A stretch of DNA of 64,000 bases from DAOUJI01 sp965197415 (GTDB lineage Bacteria; Chloroflexota; Dehalococcoidia; Lucifugimonadales; JAGWBF01): positions 744,001 to 808,000 of the forward strand of contig OZ240207.1 of NCBI GenBank assembly GCA_965197415.1, read 5' to 3'. Both the position numbers and the translations under genes were made by a program. Position 1 is the stretch's first letter; each line of letters opens with the position of its first letter. Of this stretch, positions 17,444 to 24,827 are shown piece after piece. Below the pieces are notes generated by a model. It was not told where the DNA came from. It saw nothing but the letters and a program-made list of their open reading frames with translations, and searched no databases.

Positions 17444-18421
17444 TTAGAGGGTGTCCGCCACGAAGCATGCCGACGTGTGTCCGTCTCCGCCCACAGCCTG
17501 AAGGTCCGGAATCTCTTCCGCACACCGGTCTATAGAGTAACGGCAGCGGGGCCTGAAGGAACAACCCTGGGGCAGGTTAATCAAGTCGGGCGGCTGCCCC
17601 TCAATGGGGTCCAGCTTTTCTTTCCGGGGCAGGTCAAGTCTAGGCACCGAGTTCAAAAGCCCAACCGTGTAGGGATGCTTGGGATTGGCGTATATCTCGG
17701 CGGCCGTCCCACGTTCGATGATTTTGCCCGCATACATTATGTTCATCCGGTCAGCATAGCGGGCCACAACCCCCAGGTTGTGGGTGATGATAATCAGCGA
17801 AACGCCGTACTGCTTGCTCAGGTCCTTCATCAATTCCAGGATCTGGGCCTGAATCGTCACATCAAGAGCAGTCGTCGGCTCATCGGCGATGATCAGCTTG
17901 GGATTACAACTCAGGGCCATTGCAATCATAACCCTTTGCCTCATGCCGCCGCTGAACTGGTGGGGGTACTGCTTGATACGCCCCTCTGGGTCAGGAATGC
18001 CCACCTGGTCAAGCCTCCGCACGGCTTCCTGTCGGGCGTCCTGTTTGTTCATACCCATGTGAAGCTCCAAAGCTTCCGTCAACTGCCGTTCTATCGACAA
18101 GACCGGGTTAAGAGAAGTCATGGGCTCCTGGAAGACCATAGCAATCTGCTTGCCCCGCACACGTCTCATATCACTGTCGGAAAGCCTGAGCAGGTTCTGC
18201 CCTTGGAAGGATATTTCACCTGCGACGGTCTTTCCAGGAGGATCGGGAATGAGCCTCATGAGCGAAAGAGCGCTTACGCTCTTGCCGCATCCGCTCTCTC
18301 CAACGAGGCCGAGGGTCTCTCCCTCCTCCAAGTCGTATGACACTCCGTCGACGGCTTTAACTACACCGTCCTGAGTGTAGAAGTAGGTTCTAAGGTCGTT
18401 AACTTCCAGCAGAGTCGGAAT
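17444..18421 (-). CDS. Peptide-type ABC importer ATPase, OppD/DppD type, probable ATT start
   Basis: ATPase of 325 residues with Walker A GESGCGKSVSAL, signature FSGGMRQRVMIAMAL, Walker B LIIADEPTTALD, H-loop IITHNLGVV, and the C-terminal cysteine cluster GCSFRPRCRYSIDRCAEEIP. The family's N-terminal strand (LLEVNDLRTYFYTQDGVVKA) is encoded in frame upstream of the first GTG at 18343, but the frame is closed by TAG just above and contains no ATG, GTG or TTG early enough. The best start is ATT at 18421-18419, with GGAGG six bases upstream. A base error in an original ATG is the alternative. Beginning at the GTG would lose the first beta strands of the nucleotide-binding domain. Confidence 0.9.
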   Translation of the reverse strand: MPTLLEVNDLRTYFYTQDGVVKAVDGVSYDLEEGETLGLVGESGCGKSVSALSLMRLIPDPPGKTVAGEISFQGQNLLRLSDSDMRRVRGKQIAMVFQEPMTSLNPVLSIERQLTEALELHMGMNKQDARQEAVRRLDQVGIPDPEGRIKQYPHQFSGGMRQRVMIAMALSCNPKLIIADEPTTALDVTIQAQILELMKDLSKQYGVSLIIITHNLGVVARYADRMNIMYAGKIIERGTAAEIYANPKHPYTVGLLNSVPRLDLPRKEKLDPIEGQPPDLINLPQGCSFRPRCRYSIDRCAEEIPDLQAVGGDGHTSACFVADTL

Positions 18422-18500
18422 GGCGTACCTCCTCTATCGCCGAAACCATCTTAAGGCAGAAGACGTGTCGGGCAACTCGTGACTCGCATTGCTTCAGGCA

Positions 18501-18585
18501 TGGTGGGGAAGGGGAGACTCGAACTCCCACGCCTTTCAGCACATGATCCTAAGTCATGCTCGTCTACCAGTTCCGACACTTCCCC
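18501..18585 (-). tRNA. tRNA-Leu (UAG)
   Basis: The minus strand folds as a tRNA: acceptor arms GGGGAAG / CTTCCCC, anticodon stem CATGA / TCATG with loop CTTAGGA (anticodon TAG), a variable arm as expected for leucine tRNAs, and T arm GGGAG-TTCGAGT-CTCCC. The CCA end is encoded (18501-18503). Confidence 0.95.
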
Positions 18586-18711
18586 CGGTTCAGGATAACT
18601 CTCCCCTAGAGTTAGAGCGATAATATCATATATCAACGCAAGGATGCTGTCTACAACCCTTCAAGGCCAAAAGAACATGCGTGGACGCTGCCCTCCATAT
18701 TCTCCTGGCTC

Positions 18712-19041
18712 CTATTGAGTGTAGCTGCCTGTCACCACGAATCTGGGGCGGTTCGGAACGGCGGTAAAGATCGAGTTGAACAGGTCCCGCACCGCCTGCG
18801 CGGTGGTTGCTTCATAGTTCAACCTGGTCTCTATGTTCTCCCACAGGCCGATGATGCAGACCTCACCGCTGTCCCCGTGGTTCCACAGAGCCAGCAGACC
18901 TTTGAACCCTCTGTTGCTCTTGAGGATCTCTACCGCCTCGTCCCAGACGCTCTCCACATCCTTCGCCCATTCGGCCTCGGTCTGCGCTCTAGCCTGCGCC
19001 GTAAATATGGCGGCGACGTTCCCCTTGACCAACTCAACCAT
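18712..19041 (-). CDS. Small protein resembling dimeric alpha-beta barrel (ABM-like)
   Basis: A 109-residue protein without signal peptide or membrane segment. Its pattern, a strand, a long helix (AEWAKDVESVWDEAVEILK), then GFKGLLALWNHGDSGEVCIIGLWENIE, resembles antibiotic-biosynthesis-monooxygenase-like ferredoxin-fold barrels, whose members range from monooxygenases to heme degraders and binding proteins. No catalytic residue can be assigned. It is a lone gene between the tRNA and the divergent SDR gene. I preferred this strand because the residue pattern is protein-like and the plus-strand frame is not. Confidence 0.6.
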   Translation of the reverse strand: MVELVKGNVAAIFTAQARAQTEAEWAKDVESVWDEAVEILKSNRGFKGLLALWNHGDSGEVCIIGLWENIETRLNYEATTAQAVRDLFNSIFTAVPNRPRFVVTGSYTQ

Positions 19042-19190
19042 CGCTGCTTACCCCTTGGATCGACTCCATCGTTTGCCCGCGTCGGGAACATTAGCCGGTC
19101 AGTGCGGGCCGAACGGGCGCAAGTATAAATTCCCGTAAACCCGGCGGTCAACCTCACAGGCTGACCGAACGGGTCCTACAGCTGTCAGTC

Positions 19191-19219
19191 TTGCCCATTC
19201 GTCCCCCTCGCCATAGAAT
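19191..19219 (+). promoter_or_regulatory. Promoter for the SDR gene
   Basis: TTGCCC (19191-19196), 17-base spacer, TAGAAT (19214-19219), about 40 bases ahead of the AGGAGGAGG ribosome binding site of the SDR gene. Confidence 0.5.
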
Positions 19220-19266
19220 CTCATAATCGTGTCGTCGCACGGTGCGGCGGGAATCAGGAGGAGGCT

Positions 19267-20223
19267 ATGGCAGCCAACTTGCAAGGCAAGGCGGTCATCG
19301 TAACGGGGTCTGGCAGCGGAATCGGTCAGGCTATAGCCATAGCCATGGCTGACGAAGGGGCCAAGGTGGTTGTAAACGACCTGGGCCCCACCACAAGGGG
19401 CGAGGGGTCGGACATAGCCTTGGCTGACCGGACTGTCGCCATGATTCGGGAACGGGGCGGCGAGGCCGTCGCCAACTATGACGACGTGGGGTCCATGGAC
19501 GGCGCCCAGGGAATCATAGACACGGCGCTGTCGTCCTACGGGCGCATCGACTCGCTGGTCAACAACGCGGGAATAATCCGCCACAACATGCTTTGGGACA
19601 TGTCTGAGGACGACTTCGACCTGGTAGTGCGGACCCATCTTAGAGGCCACTTCGCCACCATCAAAGCCGTTGCGCCACACATGATGGAGCAACGGTCCGG
19701 CAGCATCATCAACATAGCCTCGACGATGGGCATCGACGGCGGAGCAACGGTGCTGGGCTACAGTGCGGCCAAGGCGGGAATATTGGGCTTGACCCTCACC
19801 GCCGGACTGGAACTTGGCCCCTATGGGGTTCGCGTCAACGCCGTCTGCCCCTCCGGCGCAACCCGAATCACCGACGCGGGGGTGGCTTGGCGCACAACTT
19901 CCGGGTATCAACTCAGCTCTCCCCACGGGAGCAACCCGGCACGGGGCTCCACGGCCGACCCGGCCGATGTGGCCCCTATGGTCATCTATCTTTCCAGGGA
20001 CGTCTCCGAAAACGTCAACGGCCAGGTATTCGTGGCCGGTAACGGGAGGTTCGGCGTATACCAACCCTGGAAGCCTTCCAAGATGCTCTACAACTCCGGC
20101 GGCCGCTGGGACCAGGAGGAACTGGACCGAATATTTCCATCCCAGCTCCTGTCCGGGCTTTCCAACCCGTCTCCCAGGCAGGACCAGGATCCGATAATAT
20201 ACCCGTGGCTCAGGGGAGGTTAG
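19267..20223 (+). CDS. Short-chain dehydrogenase/reductase
   Basis: A Rossmann-fold NAD(P)-dependent oxidoreductase of 318 residues. The cofactor motif is TGSGSGIG near residue 14, the structural NNAG is in SLVNNAGII at about 96-104, and the catalytic Ser and YxxxK are in IASTMG and YSAAKAG (about 150-170). The protein is about 60 residues longer than typical SDRs; the tail after VFVAGNGRFGVYQPWKP is specific to a subgroup also seen next to hydroxyacyl-CoA enzymes. Substrate unknown; a hydroxyacyl or alicyclic alcohol is plausible. It is convergent with the VOC gene, 12 bases between stops. Confidence 0.9.
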   Translation: MAANLQGKAVIVTGSGSGIGQAIAIAMADEGAKVVVNDLGPTTRGEGSDIALADRTVAMIRERGGEAVANYDDVGSMDGAQGIIDTALSSYGRIDSLVNNAGIIRHNMLWDMSEDDFDLVVRTHLRGHFATIKAVAPHMMEQRSGSIINIASTMGIDGGATVLGYSAAKAGILGLTLTAGLELGPYGVRVNAVCPSGATRITDAGVAWRTTSGYQLSSPHGSNPARGSTADPADVAPMVIYLSRDVSENVNGQVFVAGNGRFGVYQPWKPSKMLYNSGGRWDQEELDRIFPSQLLSGLSNPSPRQDQDPIIYPWLRGG

Positions 20224-20235
20224 CTCTCAACTCCC

Positions 20236-20634
20236 TTAGTCCCAGCCCAGCGAACTCTCCTCGGTCAGGTGGAGGCGAATCCCGCCGGTCGTCTCTGGGT
20301 CGAAGTGGGCCACGCGATAGCCTGCCAGGTTAACGACGGGGCCGTCGTTCCGAAAACGGAACCCCTGTTTCTTTAGCTCTTCCACGGCAGCATCCAGGTC
20401 ATCCACGACGTAACCCATGTGGTGGTGCACCGGTCCGGTGGCGCCGCCCAGCTCTGATTTGTCAACGGGTTCGATCAGCTCCACCTCTCCGTCGCCAAGC
20501 CTGACAAAGGCGATTTTGCTGGTCGCCGTCTCTCCCCCCTTCCACCAGGTTCCTCCCAGGATGTTTACGTACCATTCCACAGCCTCGTCGAGGTTGGGCA
20601 CCATATACCCCGCATGTTGTATCTTTATGAGCAT
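20236..20634 (-). CDS. VOC family (glyoxalase/epimerase-like) protein
   Basis: A vicinal-oxygen-chelate protein of 132 residues with two beta-alpha-beta-beta-beta modules. The first begins IQHAGYMVPNLDEAVEWYVN, placing a metal-ligand His at residue 6; the second has PVHHHMGYVVDDLDAAVEEL. The pattern resembles methylmalonyl-CoA epimerase or glyoxalase I-type members, and the presence of acyl-CoA enzymes in the window makes an epimerase possible. AAGGAG precedes the ATG. Other VOC genes at 22.0 and 33.3 kb show that the family is expanded here. Confidence 0.82.
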   Translation of the reverse strand: MLIKIQHAGYMVPNLDEAVEWYVNILGGTWWKGGETATSKIAFVRLGDGEVELIEPVDKSELGGATGPVHHHMGYVVDDLDAAVEELKKQGFRFRNDGPVVNLAGYRVAHFDPETTGGIRLHLTEESSLGWD

Positions 20635-20752
20635 GTCCGCTCCTTTCTCTTTGGCGGTCTGTCGATTGCGTTCTCTATGCTACGCGCCACGCCCTCTCTT
20701 GGCAAAGGCGGCGCAGGCCGAGCGCCACCATGCGCCCTCGGCCTTGCCGTCG

Positions 20753-20758
20753 TATAAT
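20753..20758 (+). promoter_or_regulatory. -10 element ahead of the SEC-C small gene
   Basis: A perfect TATAAT lies 30 bases before the ATG of the SEC-C gene. The -35 region is not recognisable. Confidence 0.4.
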
Positions 20759-20788
20759 AGTCGAAACTGGAGCGAGGAAGCGTAACGC

Positions 20789-20953
20789 ATGGTGCGTCCC
20801 AACTGGACATCGGAACATCCCCCTGCTTGCACTTGCCAGGCCTGTGAGGAACGGAAGCTCATATCCCGGACTCATGGGAAGGTGGGCCGGAATTCGAAAT
20901 GTCCCTGCGGCAGCGGACAGAAGTTCAAGAAATGCCACGGCAAACCCCTGTAG
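20789..20953 (+). CDS. 54-residue SEC-C zinc-binding protein
   Basis: A short frame from ATG 20789 to TAG 20951. It contains CTCQAC in the N-terminal half and a full SEC-C zinc motif at the C-terminus, RNSKCPCGSGQKFKKCHGK, with the CxCGSGxxxKxCH pattern found at the end of SecA and in many small proteins. AGGAAG lies ten bases before the ATG and a TATAAT further up. In SecA this module binds zinc and contacts SecB or ribosomes; free-standing copies have no known single function. It ends 45 bases before the oxidoreductase gene and may be cotranscribed with it. Confidence 0.8.
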   Translation: MVRPNWTSEHPPACTCQACEERKLISRTHGKVGRNSKCPCGSGQKFKKCHGKPL

Positions 20954-20998
20954 GGCTGAATCAGCCAAACACTGGAATCAACTGAGGGCAGGTGGACG

Positions 20999-21976
20999 AT
21001 GAAAGCTGTACGCATACACCAGATGGGCGCGCCGGAGGTGTTGACCTACGAGGATGTCCCCGAACCGACGCTAGGGCCAGGCCAGGTCCTGCTTGACGTT
21101 AAAGCCATAGGAGTCAACTACAACGACGTCCTGATTCGAAAGGGCGAGGGGTCCCACAGCGCTGACGAGTTGCCCATCACTCTGGGACGGGAAGCGTCGG
21201 GAATAGTCCTGGAAGTCGGTGAGGGAGTCAGCGACATCGCCGTGGGTGAACTGGTCGCCTATCGAGGCGTCACCGGCTCCTACGCCGAACGAGTGGCGGT
21301 GCCGGCCCGTCTATGTGTGCCCGTGCCGGAGGAGTTGGGGCCGGAGATAGGGGCAGGCGCATGCAGCGGCGGCCAAACGGCCCACTACTTGGCCTTCAGC
21401 ACGTGCCCATTGAACCCGGGAGACCCGATACTGGTCCATGCCGGAGCCGGGGGCACCGGACTGATGCTGGTGCAGATGGCCAAGATGGCAGAGGCCTACG
21501 TGTACGTAACCGTTTCAACTGGAGAGAAGGCCGAAATCGCAAAAGCCGCCGGGGCCGACCACGCCATCATCTACACCAAAGAGGACTTCGAAGAGGCGAT
21601 AAAGAGGGAAACGGACGGCAAGGGAGTCAAGGCAGTCTTCGATGCCGTAGGCAAAGACACCTTTCAGAAGAGCCTGAACAGCCTGGCACGGCGGGGATAC
21701 CTGGTATTGTACGGCCAGACCAGCGGCCCTATACCGTTGGTGGACACCGCGGATCTGGGCTCTAAAGGCTCGTTGTTCGTCACCCGCGCCAGCCTCAACG
21801 ACTATACGGCGGATCGGGAGGAGCTTCTCTGGCGTTCTAACGAGGTGTACGACTGGATATCCTCAGGCAAGCTCACCCTGAGCATCACGGGAACATTCCC
21901 ACTCTCAGAGGCAGCCGAAGCGCACCGTCTGTTGGAGGGCCGCAAGTCCACGGGCAAGCTGATGCTGAAGCCTTAG
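20999..21976 (+). CDS. Quinone oxidoreductase-like MDR family enzyme
   Basis: A medium-chain dehydrogenase/reductase of 325 residues without the zinc ligands of alcohol dehydrogenases. N-terminal GroES-like domain (MKAVRIHQMGAPEVLTYED, then GVNYNDVLIRKGEG), and a nucleotide-binding domain with HAGAGGTGLMLVQMAKM at about residues 144-160. The sequence ends with the family's HRLLEGRKSTGKLMLKP. Such enzymes reduce quinones or enoyl/enone substrates with NADPH. It converges on the VOC gene with 21 bases between stops. Substrate undetermined. Confidence 0.92.
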   Translation: MKAVRIHQMGAPEVLTYEDVPEPTLGPGQVLLDVKAIGVNYNDVLIRKGEGSHSADELPITLGREASGIVLEVGEGVSDIAVGELVAYRGVTGSYAERVAVPARLCVPVPEELGPEIGAGACSGGQTAHYLAFSTCPLNPGDPILVHAGAGGTGLMLVQMAKMAEAYVYVTVSTGEKAEIAKAAGADHAIIYTKEDFEEAIKRETDGKGVKAVFDAVGKDTFQKSLNSLARRGYLVLYGQTSGPIPLVDTADLGSKGSLFVTRASLNDYTADREELLWRSNEVYDWISSGKLTLSITGTFPLSEAAEAHRLLEGRKSTGKLMLKP

Positions 21977-21997
21977 CTCCTGAGCCGCATGCAACGG

Positions 21998-22444
21998 CTA
22001 GGGCACGTTGAACTGCACCAGGATGCCGTCGGGGTCACGGACATAGACGCTGTGGACATTCCCGTCGGCGTCGGTAAAGTCCTCCAGTGTCCCTCCAAGC
22101 TCCACGCCCTTGGAGATCAGTTCCTCAGCCAGCGCCTTCACGTCTTTCACGCCAAAGGAGATGTGGTGGATTCCCACCTGGTCCAGCAGAATTGCCGCGC
22201 CGTCCGGTTCCTCACCGGGGTGGCTGGTCAGAGTAAGGGTCGGGCTGGTCCCCTCACCGTAGCTCAAGCTCACCCACCTCCGGGTCTTACGGGGATGCTT
22301 GTAGTTGCTCATCCGTCCGCTTTCACTGGGATCGGTATCCCTGTCTCCCAAGACTGTCATCCCCAATATGTCCCGGTAAAAGGCCAACGACCTGTCCATG
22401 TCCCGTACGCAGATGCCGATGTGTGTGACTCCAATCGCTTCCAT
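21998..22444 (-). CDS. VOC family protein (glyoxalase/dioxygenase-like)
   Basis: This 148-residue protein starts THIGICVRDMDRSLAFYRDI, the classic first VOC module with a metal-ligand His, and has a second module with GIHHISFGVKDVKALAEELI and a final YVRDPDGILVQF where the family's acidic ligand usually lies (here the expected Glu is replaced by the QFN end). Catalysis could be glyoxalase, dioxygenase or resistance type. The ATG has GGAGGG about ten bases upstream. It is divergent from the Fic gene across a 241-base gap, which marks the left edge of the accessory island. Confidence 0.82.
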   Translation of the reverse strand: MEAIGVTHIGICVRDMDRSLAFYRDILGMTVLGDRDTDPSESGRMSNYKHPRKTRRWVSLSYGEGTSPTLTLTSHPGEEPDGAAILLDQVGIHHISFGVKDVKALAEELISKGVELGGTLEDFTDADGNVHSVYVRDPDGILVQFNVP

Positions 22445-22647
22445 AGCTCTTATCCCTCCGACGCGTTTCCAATGTAGCTAGTGCATTATAGCGGTAGTAA
22501 CTCCCAGAGATGACTGAGCCGCCTTTTAGAGACATGGAAATATTCGCAATTGGTTAATCGGCAACCGACGCCCAATGGCTCAACGAACTAATTGCCAGTT
22601 TGCGGCGATTGTCAGTGTTATTCTCCGCACCAAATGCGGTGTAGGTC

Positions 22648-22677
22648 TTGCGGCTTGCGGTGATTAGAGCTTATAAT
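22648..22677 (+). promoter_or_regulatory. Promoter giving a near-leaderless fic mRNA
   Basis: TTGCGG (22648-22653), 18-base spacer, TATAAT (22672-22677). The ATG of the fic gene is eight bases after the -10, so the transcript would start at or within a couple of bases of the start codon. There is no Shine-Dalgarno sequence. Confidence 0.6.
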
Positions 22678-22685
22678 AACCGCAT

Positions 22686-23819
22686 ATGTTGCGGAGCTTA
22701 TATATCCACGAGCAACCTGACTGGCCGAATTTTCATTGGCGTCAGGAAGAATTGGTTGACCAACTAGCTGCAGTCAGGCACAGGCAGGGTCGGCTCGTCG
22801 GTCGCATGGAGGCCCTTGGCTTCGACCTTCGCCAGCACGCACAGCTCGATACACTAACCCAGGACGTGGTCACGAGCAGCGGGATCGAAGGCGAGATACT
22901 CGACCCGGACCAGGTCCGTTCCTCGGTCGCCCGGCACCTTGGAATGGACATCGCTGGCATACGTCACTCGGATCGAAACATTGATGGCTTCGTGGAGCTG
23001 ATGCTGGATGCGATCGAGCGTTATTCTCAGCCCCTTACTAAGGATCGTCTATTCGGTTGGCACGCTAGTCTGTTCCCTATTGGACGGAGTGGACTGAGAC
23101 GGATCACTGTGGGCGGCTGGCGTGACGATAGCTCCGGTCCCATGCAGGTCGTTTCAGGCCCTATTGGTCGCGAACGGGTGCATTTTGAAGCTCCGGCCGC
23201 GAACAGGTTGGACCAAGAGATGGAAGCGTTCATAGAGTGGTTCAATACTGCCGCCGATAGCGACTGGGCCCTCAAGGCAGGATTGGCCCACCTCTGGTTC
23301 GTTACAGTACATCCCTTCGACGACGGCAACGGTCGTATTGCTAGAGCTATTGCAGACATGGCCTTGGCTCGCTCTGAGAGCAGTCCTCAACGCTTCTACA
23401 GTATGTCATCTCAAATCCAGAAGGAAAGGGCTGCTTACTACAGCATCCTGGAGCGCACACAGAAAGGAACGACTGACGTCTCAGAATGGATGAACTGGTT
23501 CCTGGGCTGCCTCGACCGGGCCATAGAGGGCGCAGAAACAACACTATCAACGACGCTCGACAAGGCCCGCTTTTGGGAAAGAATCGCAAGCATCTCCCTC
23601 AACGAGCGCCAGCGTGTCGTCATCAACCGGCTTCTCGACGGTTTTGAAGGCAAACTTACCACATCTAGATGGGCTAGAATGGCCCAATGTTCTCAGGATA
23701 CGGCTTTGCGGGACATCACGGATCTCATGGAACATGGCATACTAAGTCGAAGTACAGAAGGCGGACGGAGCACCAGCTACAATCTGGTCAAGACAACCAC
23801 TGCTAGACAAAACTCCTAG
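22686..23819 (+). CDS. Fic family AMPylase with DUF4172-type N-terminus and winged-helix C-terminus
   Basis: This 377-residue protein begins YIHEQPDWPNFHWRQEEL, typical of the DUF4172 region before Fic domains. Residues 64-69 (SSGIEG) match the autoinhibitory [S/T]xxxE[G/N] helix, placed N-terminally as in class II Fic proteins. The catalytic loop HPFDDGNGRIAR (209-220) is complete, so AMP transfer to a hydroxyl of a target protein should be possible. The C-terminal 60 residues look like a winged helix (TSRWARMAQCSQDTALRDI) for target or DNA binding. Start ATG is directly after the promoter. The TIR-like gene follows after 16 bases, making a two-gene operon. The base composition looks less GC-rich than that of flanking genes. 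Confidence 0.93.
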   Translation: MLRSLYIHEQPDWPNFHWRQEELVDQLAAVRHRQGRLVGRMEALGFDLRQHAQLDTLTQDVVTSSGIEGEILDPDQVRSSVARHLGMDIAGIRHSDRNIDGFVELMLDAIERYSQPLTKDRLFGWHASLFPIGRSGLRRITVGGWRDDSSGPMQVVSGPIGRERVHFEAPAANRLDQEMEAFIEWFNTAADSDWALKAGLAHLWFVTVHPFDDGNGRIARAIADMALARSESSPQRFYSMSSQIQKERAAYYSILERTQKGTTDVSEWMNWFLGCLDRAIEGAETTLSTTLDKARFWERIASISLNERQRVVINRLLDGFEGKLTTSRWARMAQCSQDTALRDITDLMEHGILSRSTEGGRSTSYNLVKTTTARQNS

Positions 23820-23835
23820 TTAGGAAGTGATCGAT

Positions 23836-24645
23836 ATGCCCAGACCGGACAAAGCCCGTGCTAAGGGCCGCCTTCAAAGAGCGCTTGATGCTATACCTGA
23901 CCTGAAACAACTAAGGCGGGAGGCACCGGAGTTCGAGAAGTGGCGAAGAGACACTAAGGTTGCCATCGTCAACACTTTTGGGGACTCTTCTCCTAATGTC
24001 ACGGATTTCGACAAAATCAGATTTTCCCCAACGTATCTTGCTCCGCGTGGAATACGTGAGGACCAGACCCGTCAAGCGTCTCTTCGTGGTCTCGACTCCA
24101 CCGCCGCGATTCTACAGTCGATGGTTGATGAAATTGAAGAATATTGGGAGGACGACAATCAACAGGCAGACTCTTTTGAAGTTCCAGAAATACCCCATAA
24201 GACCAACACGAACCAGGTATTCGTTATTCATGGTCGAGACCATGGCACCAGAGATACAGTTAGCAGGTTCCTTGAAAGGTTGGGCCTCAAAGTCGTGATA
24301 CTTCAGGAGGAGCCAGACCAAGGCCGCACGATAATCGAGAAGTTCGAACAGTGCGCTCAAGGTGACTTTGCGTTAGCATTGTTTACACCAGACGATGTAG
24401 GTGGACTAGATGACGATGCCCTACAGCCTCGTGCCAGGCAAAACGTCGTCTTTGAGTTCGGTTATTTCATCGGGAAGTTTGGGCGAGACCGGGTTCGTGC
24501 GCTAGTGAAAGGAAACCCGGAGATTCCTTCGGACTATTCTGGAGTCATTTACATTACTCTAGACGACTCCGAAGGTTGGAAAATGACCCTTATCAGAGAG
24601 ATGAAAAACGCGGGGTTCAATATCGACGCTAATCTTGTCCTTTGA
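23836..24645 (+). CDS. TIR-like (PF10137, Cap12/Pycsar-type) nucleotide-binding protein
   Basis: A 269-residue protein. The C-terminal half (about 125-269) matches the TIR-like family first described as predicted nucleotide-binding proteins and later seen in Cap12 and Pycsar effectors: VFVIHGRDHGTRDTVSRFLE, TIIEKFEQCAQGDFALALFT (candidate catalytic Glu168), RQNVVFEFGYFIGKFGRDRV and LVKGNPEIPSDYSGVIYI. Relatives with NADase activity deplete NAD+ when a signal arrives. The N-terminal 110 residues are charged, helical and unassigned; they may sense the trigger. I set the start at ATG 23836, since AGGA lies ten bases upstream while the earlier GTG at 23827 is too close to it. Partnered with the Fic gene just upstream. 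The role in defence is inferred. Confidence 0.85.
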   Translation: MPRPDKARAKGRLQRALDAIPDLKQLRREAPEFEKWRRDTKVAIVNTFGDSSPNVTDFDKIRFSPTYLAPRGIREDQTRQASLRGLDSTAAILQSMVDEIEEYWEDDNQQADSFEVPEIPHKTNTNQVFVIHGRDHGTRDTVSRFLERLGLKVVILQEEPDQGRTIIEKFEQCAQGDFALALFTPDDVGGLDDDALQPRARQNVVFEFGYFIGKFGRDRVRALVKGNPEIPSDYSGVIYITLDDSEGWKMTLIREMKNAGFNIDANLVL

Positions 24646-24734
24646 AGAATCCTTCAATTTTTGCGTCGCCTTTACATTCCGTTAGTTCTACCGATGGATC
24701 AGAACATGGGCCCAGCAGGTTGAACTGCCAGCCC

Positions 24735-24763
24735 TTGGCGGGGCGGACTCATGGCGATATTAT
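24735..24763 (+). promoter_or_regulatory. Possible promoter for the second cyclase gene
   Basis: TTGGCG (24735-24740), 17-base spacer, TATTAT (24758-24763), in the 182-base gap after the TIR-like gene. Predicted leader about 58 bases. Confidence 0.4.
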
Positions 24764-24827
24764 GTGTCCGAACAGGGTGTCCAGGCACTGACCCTATGTT
24801 GGTGAATCAGCCGGAAGGGAGCGTTGC

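Noticed and set aside
24646..24827. Further gene of the Fic/TIR island
   Set aside because: No start with ribosome site and no frame of useful length; only a possible promoter for the cyclase gene is present.
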